NCBI RefSeq assembly: GCF_000332995.1
Contig: NZ_BANS01000033.1
Location: 1 to 64,000 of the forward strand
DNA length: 64,000 nucleotides
Direction of reading: 5' to 3'
Origin: Gordonia amicalis NBRC 100051 = JCM 11271
Lineage (GTDB): Bacteria; Actinomycetota; Actinomycetes; Mycobacteriales; Mycobacteriaceae
Below, one piece after another: positions 37,373 to 45,596 of the stretch; the stretch's first letter is position 1, and each line of letters starts with the position of its first letter. The notes below the pieces were generated by a model. That model saw nothing but the letters and a program-made list of their open reading frames with translations. It had not been told where the DNA came from and did no database searches. The position numbers were made by a program, and so were the translations under genes.

Positions 37373-38253
37373 CCGGGGCCGGCTCACTCGTCTCGGCGGA
37401 AGAGCTTTCCGAGCATCTGGATTCGGCGATCATCCTCGACGCGAGCGTGAAGCGTTTCGTCGACGACGACGGGCAGACGGTCTTCGCGCCGGGCGACGAG
37501 GTCTTCCGGGAGGCGCACATCCCGGGTGCGTGTTTCGCCGACCTCTTCGCGGCCTTCTCGGATCCCGACTCGCCGGTGGCCTTCACCCGTCCCACTGCCG
37601 ATCAGATGGCCGCCACCGCAGAACGCCTCGGCTTCACGCAGACGGACCACATCGTGGTCTACGACCAGCTGAGCGGCGCATACGCGGCCAGGGTGTGGCT
37701 CGTCCTGCGGTCGTACGGATTCGACCGCGCCCGGGTGCTCGACGGTGGTTTCGCCCGCTGGACGGGCCTGGGTCTCCCGGTCGCCACCGGCGACGAACGG
37801 CACGGGGCTTCCCGCGAGCCGGCCGGCGTCGAGGTACACGACATCAGCGGGACGCGACCGGCGTTCGCCGACCTGACCGAGGTGTACGAGGTGGCGTGCG
37901 ACGAACAGTCGTCGACGACTCTCGTCTGCGCGTTGCGAGAACCCGACTACACCGGGGAATCCGGCGGTGAGCGGCCCGGTCACATCCCGGGAAGCCTGAA
38001 TGTGCCGTTCCCTGACCTGCTCGACGACGACGGAACCTTCTCGGCCGAGAGGACCCGGAGTGCTTTGCGGGCGCGGGGAATCGACGCGGAGTCGGACGTG
38101 ATCGTCTACTGCGGCGGTGGGATCAACGCGGCGGGTGCCGCCCTGGCCTTCGTCGAGGCGGGTCTCCCGCTCCCCCGCGTCTACGACGGATCGCTGAGCG
38201 AGTGGCGGATGCAACCGGATCTCCCGCTCGTGACCGGCGGACGTCCCCGGTGA
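37369..38253 (+). CDS. thiosulfate/3-mercaptopyruvate sulfurtransferase (two rhodanese domains)
   Basis: 294 residues. GTG at 37369 overlaps the monooxygenase stop (GTGA). Two rhodanese domains: the first has 'HIPGACFADLFAAFSD' and 'VVYDQLSGAYAARVWLVLRS' with no catalytic Cys (inactive, as usual); the second has 'HIPGSLNVPFPDL' and the active-site Cys in 'VIVYCGGGINAAGAALA'. It moves sulfane sulfur to cyanide or thiol acceptors. Its coupling to the monooxygenase and to ThiM suggests handling of sulfur freed from an organosulfur compound. Donor preference unknown. Confidence 0.9.
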   Translation: MTGAGSLVSAEELSEHLDSAIILDASVKRFVDDDGQTVFAPGDEVFREAHIPGACFADLFAAFSDPDSPVAFTRPTADQMAATAERLGFTQTDHIVVYDQLSGAYAARVWLVLRSYGFDRARVLDGGFARWTGLGLPVATGDERHGASREPAGVEVHDISGTRPAFADLTEVYEVACDEQSSTTLVCALREPDYTGESGGERPGHIPGSLNVPFPDLLDDDGTFSAERTRSALRARGIDAESDVIVYCGGGINAAGAALAFVEAGLPLPRVYDGSLSEWRMQPDLPLVTGGRPR

Positions 38254-38338
38254 GGTCGGCCGTGGTGGATACCCTCTGCAAAGATGATCCAGGGTCCGTC
38301 CTGCCCGCCCTGCACGACCCGAGGGAAGGTGACCACCG

Positions 38339-38998
38339 ATGAAGAGCGCTCGCGACGCGGTCTACGAGGCGCTGCACGAGCGGCTGACGCACGGGCACTA
38401 CCAGGCCGACGCCACGCTGATCCCGCAGGCGCTCAGCGAGGAGTTCGGTGTCTCGCGGACTCCCGTGCGAGAAGCGTTGGGATTGCTGGAGCGCAAGGGT
38501 CTGCTGGTCGCGGCCTCACGGGGATTCGTCCTACGAATCCGTAGCGACGAGGAGATGCTCGAGATCTTCGAGGTGCGCGCCATCCTGGAGTCCGGTGCGG
38601 CGGCAGCCGCGGCCGAACGTCACACGCCCGTCGACATCGCCCGCCTCCAGGAGGCGATGGCGCTGAGCTCGAGTCACACCGAGCCCGCCGACATCCGGCA
38701 GGCGCTCAACATCTTCCACGACTGCGTGGTGCGAGCCGCGCACAACCAGACCATCTACGACATGGAGCGTGACCTGCGCGACCAGATCAAGGTCAGCGCA
38801 CCATGGTTCACCCCGACCGGACGCGACAGTTTCGAGAGTTCGGTCGGCGAGCACGAGCAGATCCTCGAGGCGATCATCGAGGGCTCGGCCGAGAAAGCGC
38901 GGCTACTCATGCTCGAGCACCTCAATCACGATCGGGACGTGCGTATCTCGCAGCTCGTGTCGCGGACCATGGGGGCCGCCGGCACCACCGCGCCCTGA
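38339..38998 (+). CDS. GntR family transcriptional regulator (FCD subfamily)
   Basis: 219 residues. N-terminal winged helix with 'LSEEFGVSRTPVREALGLLE' (about residues 32-51). C-terminal FCD all-helical ligand domain ('FEVRAILESGAAAAAAE', 'EHEQILEAI', with Asp/His metal residues expected). Eighty-five bases after the sulfurtransferase, on the same strand, so it probably controls this cluster through the site at 35101. Effector likely a carboxylic or metal-bound ligand by family, not identified. Confidence 0.9.
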   Translation: MKSARDAVYEALHERLTHGHYQADATLIPQALSEEFGVSRTPVREALGLLERKGLLVAASRGFVLRIRSDEEMLEIFEVRAILESGAAAAAAERHTPVDIARLQEAMALSSSHTEPADIRQALNIFHDCVVRAAHNQTIYDMERDLRDQIKVSAPWFTPTGRDSFESSVGEHEQILEAIIEGSAEKARLLMLEHLNHDRDVRISQLVSRTMGAAGTTAP

Positions 38999-39065
38999 TC
39001 CGGAAGATCCGGCACCGGCAGGCTGATCAGGTGAGGGCTTCGTCGATTCTTCGTGCCGCTCCGCG

Positions 39066-39854
39066 TCACATACGACGTGCCACGAAGCGTGCGGCGTCGA
39101 GCGTCATGCCGTTCACCGCATAGAGACTGTGGATGGCATTCGGGTAACCGACGCGAGCGCCGTCGCAGATGGTGTCACCTTCGACGCAGTATCGGGCGGT
39201 CTTGCCGCGGTACGGGGTGGAGACCCGGACCGGGGGTGCGCCGATGTCGTCGATGAAGCGGTCCGACGGAGCTCCGAAGAAGACGATCGCCGCGACATTG
39301 CGCGAGAGCGACGCAGGCAGCGGTGGCGGCACAAAACGGTCGTAGGCGGCGTACCGAGCGGGGAGGTCGAGACCGGCGTGCACCGCATATCCGGCGACGA
39401 CGGCGCCCTGGGAGTAGCCGCCCAGAACGACCTTGGTGCCCGGGCAGTTGGCTGCGAGGTACTTCACGCGGTTCTGCGTGGTGCGCACACCGTCGGCGAC
39501 GGTCCGGGCGAACTTCAAGCGGTTGCGGAACTGGTCGCTCGCCGGATACGGGACGCCGTAGGCGGCGACCGACTTGCCGGGGAGCTGACTCCGGACGGCC
39601 TCGACGAAGGACAGTCCGGTCACCCCCAGTGGAGGGGCGGGTTCGACGGTGCCGCGGGCGAACACCACCTCGGCGTCGGAACACCCCGGCCGGGCCTCGG
39701 CCGCCGTACTGCCTGCGATCACCGACCCCGTGACGGCAGCGATCATGGATACGGCGATGATGCCCAACCGCGTGATCATGCCGGACTTTCGCCTGGTCAT
39801 TCGGGAGTCCATGTGCCCGTTCGAGTCTTCCTTGGTCGATTCACCTTGCGTCAT
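39066..39854 (-). CDS. cutinase-family secreted serine hydrolase
   Basis: 262 residues. The start at 39854 overlaps the small ORF stop (ATGA) and suggests coupling; a start at 39800 (MTRRKSG) would give a tighter signal peptide. Hydrophobic segment about residues 28-48, cleavage near AAEA-RP. Catalytic Ser148 in GYSQG, Asp in the 'GDTICDG' region, and His in 'AIHSLY'. Cys pairs fit the cutinase disulfides. It hydrolyses esters of lipids or cutin-like polymers outside the cell. Mycobacterial relatives (Culp) act on lipids. Confidence 0.9.
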   Translation of the reverse strand: MTQGESTKEDSNGHMDSRMTRRKSGMITRLGIIAVSMIAAVTGSVIAGSTAAEARPGCSDAEVVFARGTVEPAPPLGVTGLSFVEAVRSQLPGKSVAAYGVPYPASDQFRNRLKFARTVADGVRTTQNRVKYLAANCPGTKVVLGGYSQGAVVAGYAVHAGLDLPARYAAYDRFVPPPLPASLSRNVAAIVFFGAPSDRFIDDIGAPPVRVSTPYRGKTARYCVEGDTICDGARVGYPNAIHSLYAVNGMTLDAARFVARRM

Positions 39855-40012
39855 CTGTCGGATCCTCCGTCGTCCTTCGTCTCCGCAGGGTCGTCGGCTT
39901 CGCCCTCGGCTTGATCGGTTTGCGTCGTGGTGGAAGTCAGCATGTCGGGATCGGCGTCCGGGTCGTGCTGACTCTCGGGGGCGGCCGGTCGGATGGATGG
40001 TTCATCGGTCAT
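39851..40012 (-). CDS. small acidic ORF coupled to the cutinase gene
   Basis: 53 codons, ATG at 40012 with AGGACGA closely upstream, TGA overlapping the cutinase ATG (ATGA). The product is rich in Asp, Glu, Thr and Ser (MTDEPSIRPAAP at the start, DDGGSDR at the end) with no Cys and no membrane segment. It may be a leader peptide that sets translation of the cutinase, or a small protein. Codon-level coding signal is modest; no homologue recognised. Confidence 0.5.
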   Translation of the reverse strand: MTDEPSIRPAAPESQHDPDADPDMLTSTTTQTDQAEGEADDPAETKDDGGSDR

Positions 40013-40107
40013 TCGTCCTGACTCTCATGTCGGATGACATGACGGTCGAAGAATTTTTTGTCGCAACTTTTCGACGTTCCCCCACCACAGATGCGCGAAA
40101 CCCGATT

Positions 40108-40113
40108 TAGAGT
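40108..40113 (+). promoter_or_regulatory. candidate -10 element giving a leaderless transcript
   Basis: TAGAGT lies six bases before the ATG at 40120. Transcription would start at or very near the ATG, so the mRNA may be leaderless, as is frequent in Actinobacteria. No ribosome-binding site is seen upstream of this ATG. Confidence 0.4.
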
Positions 40114-40119
40114 CTGCTC

Positions 40120-40533
40120 ATGAGGAGTCGTCATGTCAGCACGGTGATCGGCGCGTCAGCCGACGATGTGTACGAATTCGTTTCCGAACCCGACAATCTC
40201 CCCGAATGGGCCGCGGGGTTGGCGACCTCGGAGGTCGTCCGACGCGGTGACGACCTCGTGGCCGAGTCGCCGATGGGCACCGTGACGGTCCGCTTCGTTC
40301 CGCGGAACACCCTCGGGGTCGTCGACCACGACGTGATCCTCCCGAACGGCGCCACCGTGCACAATCCGCTGCGCGTGCTGCCCCATCCCGAGGGCGCGGA
40401 GGTGGTGTTCACCGTGCGGCAGTTGTCCATGTCCGACGAGGAGTTCGACCGGGACACCCTCATGGTCGAAGAGGATCTGGCCCGCCTCAAGGCGCTGTTC
40501 GAGACGCGGCCCACCAGAATGCGCTCATCCTGA
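40120..40533 (+). CDS. SRPBCC (polyketide cyclase/START-like) protein
   Basis: 137 residues. 'STVIGASADDVYEFVSEPDNLPEWA' style N terminus (only its short motif DVYEFV...LPEW is diagnostic) and the closing long helix 'VEEDLARLKALFETRP' define a SRPBCC lipid-binding-type fold. These bind hydrophobic ligands; specific role unknown. Stands alone before a hairpin at 40584. Confidence 0.85.
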   Translation: MRSRHVSTVIGASADDVYEFVSEPDNLPEWAAGLATSEVVRRGDDLVAESPMGTVTVRFVPRNTLGVVDHDVILPNGATVHNPLRVLPHPEGAEVVFTVRQLSMSDEEFDRDTLMVEEDLARLKALFETRPTRMRSS

Positions 40534-40583
40534 GCGGAGAATGATCCGGGCAGTTCGGGCATCGTCGAATACGGTGTTGCGCT

Positions 40584-40604
40584 GCCCTGTTCGCCCGGCA
40601 GGGC
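40584..40604 (+). terminator. hairpin, candidate terminator
   Basis: Arms GCCCTG (40584-40589) and CAGGGC (40599-40604) with a 9-base loop, followed by GTGTTT. It lies 51 bases after the SRPBCC stop. The rest of the 200-base gap to 40734 is promoter-like, AT-richer DNA with no gene. Confidence 0.5.
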
Positions 40605-40733
40605 GTGTTTCGGCGGATTCGTACGGATTTATCGATGCTGAATTGCTGTCTGACTACATCAAGGATTCGATTCACTTCGGTTATTCGAATGTGATTCGGC
40701 CGTGATGGTCGGTGCCTTGAAACGGGGGGCGTC

Positions 40734-41984
40734 GTGAACAAGGTCTTACGGGGGTCGGTCTGCGCGGCGGTGGCAGTGGTCGTCGCGCTCGGTTCGCTCG
40801 TCGGTGGCGGTTCGGCCTCCGCCGAATCCCTCGCGCGGTATCTGAACCTGCCGCTGGTGAATCGTGATGCGTCGCAGGGGCCGGGCGGCGTGCACCCGGC
40901 ATTGCCGACCGATCCCGGCACTCTCCATCGATTGGTCGAGCAGGCCCGCGATCGCGGGCTCGCCCCGTCGTCGTATGAGGCGTTGCTGTTCCCGTACTGG
41001 CTCGTCGAGACCACGACACGTGCCGGCATCGACCTCGCATCGTGGAACCCGCGCGACGGCGTCGGCGCCAATCACCAGAACCTGTTGAAGTCCTACCGCT
41101 ATTACGAGGACCTGCAACTCGCACACCGTGAACTGCAGTGGGCCGGCATGGGTGGTCTGGTCGGCGGCGACTTCGGTGGCGGCCTCCTCGATTACAAGGA
41201 CGCCACCGAGATCTTCGAGTTCAGCCGCCTGCAGCCCGTCGCGCACGCGATCGTGGCTCGCGCCAACGAACTCGCGGGACCGCAGGCGGTCAACAGCCTG
41301 CCCGGTGGTCTCCGCGCCCTGGCTCGCGTGGGCGCGAAGATCACCGCCGACGACCTCCGGCAGGTCCAGGGGCAGATCCTGGTGATGCAGAAGAACATCT
41401 TCTCCGACCTGATGCCGATGCACCGGGCCTACGTCGTCGGCGGTCTGCCGGCACTCCGGGAGATGCACGAGGCGGGCATCTTCGACGACGAGATCATGCG
41501 CGCCTGGGAGGGTATCGCCTCCAAGGCTCCCGCCGCGGTCGCCGCCGGTAACGCACGGTTGCTGCAGCGCGAGCAGGGGGAGGTCATCAAGAAGCAGTGG
41601 GATGCGACCCGCAACTACAAGGGCGAGGTCGGCGAGGCCATGACCTACGGCAGCACCGTGGCCGCCGCGCCATCGGTCGCCGGAGTGATCCCGCCGCGCT
41701 CCTTCCGCCCGATGACGGTCGAGGGCCGCGCGCCCGATGGTCGTCGGGCGACAGTGACTCTGCCGTTGCCGGAGTGGAATTGGTCGGTCTACGAGGACCG
41801 GTGGATCTACATCACCGATCAGCTGCTGCCGAAGTACCGGGCACAGGTCGAGTACAGCTGGCCGGAACTGAGCGCGGCCATGAGGGCTCCGTACTTCGAG
41901 CAGATGGAAACGCACCGTCCCACCCGTAACCTGCTGCCGCTGATGCAGTCGGTTCTGACCTCGATCAAGGTGACCTACCAGTGA
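40734..41984 (+). CDS. secreted protein of unknown function, coupled to a lipase
   Basis: 416 residues from a GTG. Signal peptide (hydrophobic residues about 8-26, cleavage near ASA-ES). The mature part is helical, with Trp/Tyr-rich segments such as 'YEALLFPYWLVET', 'NHQNLLKSYRYYEDLQLAHR' and 'EWNWSVYEDRWIYITDQLLP', and no catalytic motif I know. Overlaps the lipase start by GTGA. A role as partner, foldase or substrate-binding helper for the lipase is possible but only inferred from coupling. Confidence 0.75.
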   Translation: MNKVLRGSVCAAVAVVVALGSLVGGGSASAESLARYLNLPLVNRDASQGPGGVHPALPTDPGTLHRLVEQARDRGLAPSSYEALLFPYWLVETTTRAGIDLASWNPRDGVGANHQNLLKSYRYYEDLQLAHRELQWAGMGGLVGGDFGGGLLDYKDATEIFEFSRLQPVAHAIVARANELAGPQAVNSLPGGLRALARVGAKITADDLRQVQGQILVMQKNIFSDLMPMHRAYVVGGLPALREMHEAGIFDDEIMRAWEGIASKAPAAVAAGNARLLQREQGEVIKKQWDATRNYKGEVGEAMTYGSTVAAAPSVAGVIPPRSFRPMTVEGRAPDGRRATVTLPLPEWNWSVYEDRWIYITDQLLPKYRAQVEYSWPELSAAMRAPYFEQMETHRPTRNLLPLMQSVLTSIKVTYQ

Positions 41985-43762
41985 TCTCGCCCTTCTCTCG
42001 TGCATCCCGACGGATAACACTCGCGGCAGTCCTGGCCCTGGTCGTCTCCGGCATCGGACTGGTCGGACCGGCCACCGCCGCACCGAACCGGACGCCCGGC
42101 CTCGACGAGGTGCTGAACGGTTTCGTCGTCGGCGCGCTGCGCGACGGTCGTCTCGCCAGCCCGCAGGAGGTCATCGACCCGCTCGTCGCCGGCGATCCGT
42201 TCTACGCCGAGCCGCGCCTGTCCGGTGACGAAAAGCCCGGCGACGTACTGAAAGCCAAGAAGGTCGCGGTCCAGTTCATGGGTGTGCGTCCCGGCAAGCT
42301 CGACGCCTACAAGCTGATGTACGTGACCCGGGGGCTGCACGACGAGCCCGAGATCTCGACCGGGCTCCTGATGATCCCGCGCGACGGGCGCTCCGACGCC
42401 ACTCGGCCGTTGATCGGATACCAGCTGGCCAACGACAGCGTCGGCGCCTACTGCCATCCCTCCACGATGTGGACCGGCGGCGATCCGATGGACGGCGCGT
42501 CGTGGTCTGCGCTGGGCCCGCTGGCGCAGTTCTTCGGCAAGGGTTACGCGGTCATGATGAGCGATGTCGGCAACGACGGTGATCCCAAGCCGCACGGCGT
42601 CTTCGCCGGGAAGTTCGCCGGCAAGGCGCTGCTCGACGGGCTGCGAGCTGCACTGCGCCACAAGGACAACGGCCTCCCGGCCGCGTCGCCCCTCGGCGTG
42701 TTCGGCATCGCCGGCGGCGGCGTCGGCGCGGCCTTCGCCGCGGAGAACGCGAAAAAGTATGCGCCCGAACTGGATATCAAGGGCGTCGTCCTCGAGGGCA
42801 TGGTCGTCGACCAGAAGAACTTCATCGCCACCGCCGACGGCTCGGTCGGTTCGGCCTTCGTCCTCGCGACGCTGCTCGGTCTCGAGCCGCGCTACCCGGA
42901 GATGAAGCTCGACGAGAAGCTCACCCCGACGGGCAAGGCCATCGCCGACGTGTTCCGCACCCAGTGCCAGACCCCGGCGTATTTCACGATGCCGTTCGTG
43001 CCGATGAGCGCGCTGTTCAAGTCCGGGGAGAATCCCGCCGAGATCGCCGACTTCCAGGCGGTGTACGACGACAACAAGCTGGGCCGCAAGTCGCCTGACG
43101 CCCCGGTGCTGATCGCCTCGTGCGTGGCCGACGACTCACCGATGTCGCTGGTCCCGGCCGCGGACTCGCGGAAGCTCGCCGCCGACTACCGCCGCGGCGG
43201 CACCAAGGTCGACTACCAGACCACCGACTGCAGCATGGTCCGGTTCCTCACCAACCTCTACGGCTGGGGCACGGATCTGTTCGGCATGCAGACCGTGGAT
43301 TGGCTGGCGGAGAAGCTGGCGGGAGTAGCCGGTGAAGGGCTACTTGCCCTCGACGCTGTACGCACCCTCCGCAGCGCCGACGGCGATCTTCTCCCATTCG
43401 CCTGTGCTGAGGCCGAATACGTCCAGCAGGTAGGCGGATACGGCGTCGGCAACCAGTTCGACCCGCCGCGGGTCCTCGTCGGTGGTCTCGTGAACCGCTT
43501 CTCCGGCAATCCCTCCCAGGGTGTGCTCGCCGTCGTCGATGTAGAGCAGCCGCTTGGGTCCCGGGCTGAGGTGGTAGGCGTCGGTGAGCCACTCCGGGCC
43601 GCGGGTCGACAACGCCGAGTCATCTTTTCCGCCCGCGATGACCAGAGCCGGCGTGGACATCCGGCTGAAGTCCGGTCGCATGAACGGCAGGTGTTCGCGC
43701 GCGAAGTCGGTGAGGCTGTCGCCCGTTCCCGCGGTCGCGATGAGAGCTCCGGCACGTACTGA
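41981..43762 (+). CDS. secretory lipase (LIP family); 3' part probably read-through
   Basis: Open frame of 593 codons; GTG start overlaps the previous stop (GTGA). Signal peptide to about residue 34 (TAAPNRT). The LIP-family fold shows 'GYAVMMSDVGNDGDPK', 'FGIAGGGVGAAFAAENAKK' (nucleophile position; normally G-x-S-x-G, here Gly-Gly, so the catalytic Ser is not obvious) and the C-terminal His region 'TDCSMVRF'. After EKLAG (about residue 445) the frame runs antisense through the hydrolase gene at 43340 and looks non-coding. A lost base near 43323 would place a TGA at 43333-43335. Confidence 0.75.
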   Translation: MISPFSRASRRITLAAVLALVVSGIGLVGPATAAPNRTPGLDEVLNGFVVGALRDGRLASPQEVIDPLVAGDPFYAEPRLSGDEKPGDVLKAKKVAVQFMGVRPGKLDAYKLMYVTRGLHDEPEISTGLLMIPRDGRSDATRPLIGYQLANDSVGAYCHPSTMWTGGDPMDGASWSALGPLAQFFGKGYAVMMSDVGNDGDPKPHGVFAGKFAGKALLDGLRAALRHKDNGLPAASPLGVFGIAGGGVGAAFAAENAKKYAPELDIKGVVLEGMVVDQKNFIATADGSVGSAFVLATLLGLEPRYPEMKLDEKLTPTGKAIADVFRTQCQTPAYFTMPFVPMSALFKSGENPAEIADFQAVYDDNKLGRKSPDAPVLIASCVADDSPMSLVPAADSRKLAADYRRGGTKVDYQTTDCSMVRFLTNLYGWGTDLFGMQTVDWLAEKLAGVAGEGLLALDAVRTLRSADGDLLPFACAEAEYVQQVGGYGVGNQFDPPRVLVGGLVNRFSGNPSQGVLAVVDVEQPLGSRAEVVGVGEPLRAAGRQRRVIFSARDDQSRRGHPAEVRSHERQVFAREVGEAVARSRGRDESSGTY

Positions 43763-44251
43763 CGAATGTGAGAAGTCTTCGCCGACACCACCACCATCGA
43801 CGTCGAGGACGCGCGCTCCGAGAAGTGTGCCGACGGTCTGCCCGCCCCAGGAATGTCCGACGGCTGCAAGCTTCGATGTGTCGGCCCGGGTGTCGAGGTC
43901 ATGACCGGCGGTCGAGAGGATGACGTCGAGATGATCGATGACCGCGTGAACGTCGCTGATCCGGATGCGCCAGATGTCGATGAACCGCGGGTCGTCGAAT
44001 CCGATTCCGTGGCGCCGGGAGTCGAGGTGTGTGGGGTTAACGACCACGAATCCCGCAGCGGCCCAACGGTCCACGAGCGGTTCGTAACCGTCCATGGACC
44101 ACGCGTTGCCGTGCGAGAACACAATGAGCGGAAGGTTGTCCCCGTCGACCGGTGCGGTGACCTTCACGGCAAGAGGGACCGGGCGGTCGGTGGTGGGCAC
44201 GATGACCGGCTTGACGGCGACGATTCGACGTTCGAGCAGGGGAGTGGACAT
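43340..44251 (-). CDS. alpha/beta hydrolase (dienelactone/chlorophyllase-like)
   Basis: 303 residues, ATG at 44251. 'LIVFSHGNAWSMDGYEPL' and nucleophile Ser134 in VGHSWGGQ, with a later Asp ('AGGKDDSA') and His ('IDDGEHTLGG'). Cytosolic, no signal peptide. Likely esterase. Divergent from a TetR gene with two operators between, so substrate-induced expression is likely. Convergent with, and overlapped by, the read-through of the lipase frame. Confidence 0.88.
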   Translation of the reverse strand: MSTPLLERRIVAVKPVIVPTTDRPVPLAVKVTAPVDGDNLPLIVFSHGNAWSMDGYEPLVDRWAAAGFVVVNPTHLDSRRHGIGFDDPRFIDIWRIRISDVHAVIDHLDVILSTAGHDLDTRADTSKLAAVGHSWGGQTVGTLLGARVLDVDGGGVGEDFSHSSVRAGALIATAGTGDSLTDFAREHLPFMRPDFSRMSTPALVIAGGKDDSALSTRGPEWLTDAYHLSPGPKRLLYIDDGEHTLGGIAGEAVHETTDEDPRRVELVADAVSAYLLDVFGLSTGEWEKIAVGAAEGAYSVEGK

Positions 44252-44288
44252 GATGGCTTCTCTCGCGAAAGGGTTGCGATAATCTTGA

Positions 44289-44328
44289 CGGAACACTGTT
44301 CCGCCAACGTAGCGGAACAGTGTTCCGC
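44289..44328. promoter_or_regulatory. two near-identical palindromic operators
   Basis: Site 1, 44289-44303: CGGAACACTGTTCCG. Site 2, 44312-44328: GCGGAACAGTGTTCCGC. Both share GGAACA/TGTTCC-type arms; centres are 24 bp apart. They fill the gap between the hydrolase (minus) and TetR gene (plus), so the TetR protein likely binds both and controls both promoters. Confidence 0.7.
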
Positions 44329-44344
44329 GAGCAAGGGGTGAACT

Positions 44345-44926
44345 GTGTCGGAGTCGAAAACCGCACGTCAACTGGGTGCAGAACGAAGCCGTGAGGCGCT
44401 GCTGGATGCGGCTGCGGCGGCCTTCGTCGAAACCGGGGTGCAAGCGCCGGTCCGCGACATCGCCAAGCGTGCCGGTGTGGGTGTCGGCACTGTGTATCGG
44501 CACTTCCCGACGCGCGCCGACCTGGTGACCGCGGTGTACCGCCATCAGGTCGAGGAGTGCGTCGCACTGGCCGAGACGTTGATCGCCGACGACGTGCCTC
44601 CGACGGATGCGTTGTGTCGCTGGACCTCGGCGTTCACCGACTTCCTGGTCACCAAACACGGGTTGAGCGATGCTCTGAGTTCGGACGATCCGAGCCTGAA
44701 CAACCTGCACGCGTTGATCTTCGACAGTCTCGTTCCGGCGTTCGCGTCGCTCGTCGAGCGGGCACAAGAGTCGGGTGAGGTCAGCAAGGACGTCAGCCCC
44801 GTGACGTTCCTGCGTGCGATCGGCAACCTCTGCATCGTTGGACCCGGCTACACCGAAGCGGATGCCAAGGCGATGGTCGGGTTGCTGTTGGCGGGTTCGG
44901 GCGCCACGACCGCCCCTGCTCCCTGA
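44345..44926 (+). CDS. TetR family transcriptional regulator
   Basis: 193 residues from a GTG with AAGGGG before it. HTH 'VRDIAKRAGVGVGTVYRHFP' (about residues 38-57), then TRADLVTAVY. C-terminal domain is of the TetR_C type with 'AIGNLCIVGPGY'. It is divergent from the alpha/beta hydrolase and the two palindromes at 44289-44328 are its probable sites. Ligand likely the hydrolase substrate or product. Confidence 0.92.
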   Translation: MSESKTARQLGAERSREALLDAAAAAFVETGVQAPVRDIAKRAGVGVGTVYRHFPTRADLVTAVYRHQVEECVALAETLIADDVPPTDALCRWTSAFTDFLVTKHGLSDALSSDDPSLNNLHALIFDSLVPAFASLVERAQESGEVSKDVSPVTFLRAIGNLCIVGPGYTEADAKAMVGLLLAGSGATTAPAP

Positions 44927-45007
44927 GTCGCCAGGAGCGCAACCCTGCGATGAGATCGCGCGTCTGCGCGAGTCGAACCCGGTGACGCATGAGTTCGAGG
45001 AGGATCG

Positions 45008-45523
45008 ATGAGTCGGACACATTTGTTGTTCATCCACGGTGCTGGTGGGTTCACCGACGACCGGCCGATCGCCGCCGGCCTGGGCACAGCGCTCGATGTG
45101 CCCGTCGACATGCCCGAGTTCTCCTCCGACGACATGTCCCTGCAGGCGTGGGCCGACCCACTACGCGCATGGCTGTCGACGATGGATGCCGACGACCTGC
45201 TCGTGGCCCACTCGTTCGGGGCGTCGGTGCTGCTGCACCTGCTGGCGGAGCCGGCGTATGCCGGACCGAGACGCGCTGTCCTCCTGGCGATGCCGAACTG
45301 GGGGCCGGACGGGTGGGCCATGGAGGAGTACGACTTCGCCGGACCGCCACCGCGCCATGCCGCACTGTCCCTGCACCACTGCGTCGACGACGAAGAAGTC
45401 CCGATCGGCCACCTGGACCTCAACGCCTCGCTGCTTCCCGACGCCCAGCTCCATCGTCACGAGACCGGCGGTCACCAGTTCGTCGGACTGGTCGACGACA
45501 TCGCGGCCGACGCGCGTCGCTGA
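45008..45523 (+). CDS. small alpha/beta hydrolase (RBBP9/YdeN-like)
   Basis: 171 residues. 'LLFIHGAGGFTDDRP' and the nucleophile Ser in AHSFGAS, with His in 'ETGGHQFVGL'. Short serine hydrolase of the RBBP9 type; substrate unknown. Eighty-one bases after the TetR stop, same strand, so perhaps co-transcribed with it. Confidence 0.82.
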   Translation: MSRTHLLFIHGAGGFTDDRPIAAGLGTALDVPVDMPEFSSDDMSLQAWADPLRAWLSTMDADDLLVAHSFGASVLLHLLAEPAYAGPRRAVLLAMPNWGPDGWAMEEYDFAGPPPRHAALSLHHCVDDEEVPIGHLDLNASLLPDAQLHRHETGGHQFVGLVDDIAADARR

Positions 45524-45596
45524 CGGCGACGGTTGCGCGTCAACGTTCTGACCATGACCCTGGGGAGACGGCGACCCCGGTCTCGGGAAGGCAGAC

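Noticed and set aside
35066-37387. 773-codon minus-strand open frame
   Set aside because: Antisense to thiM and the LLM monooxygenase, which have clear family motifs.
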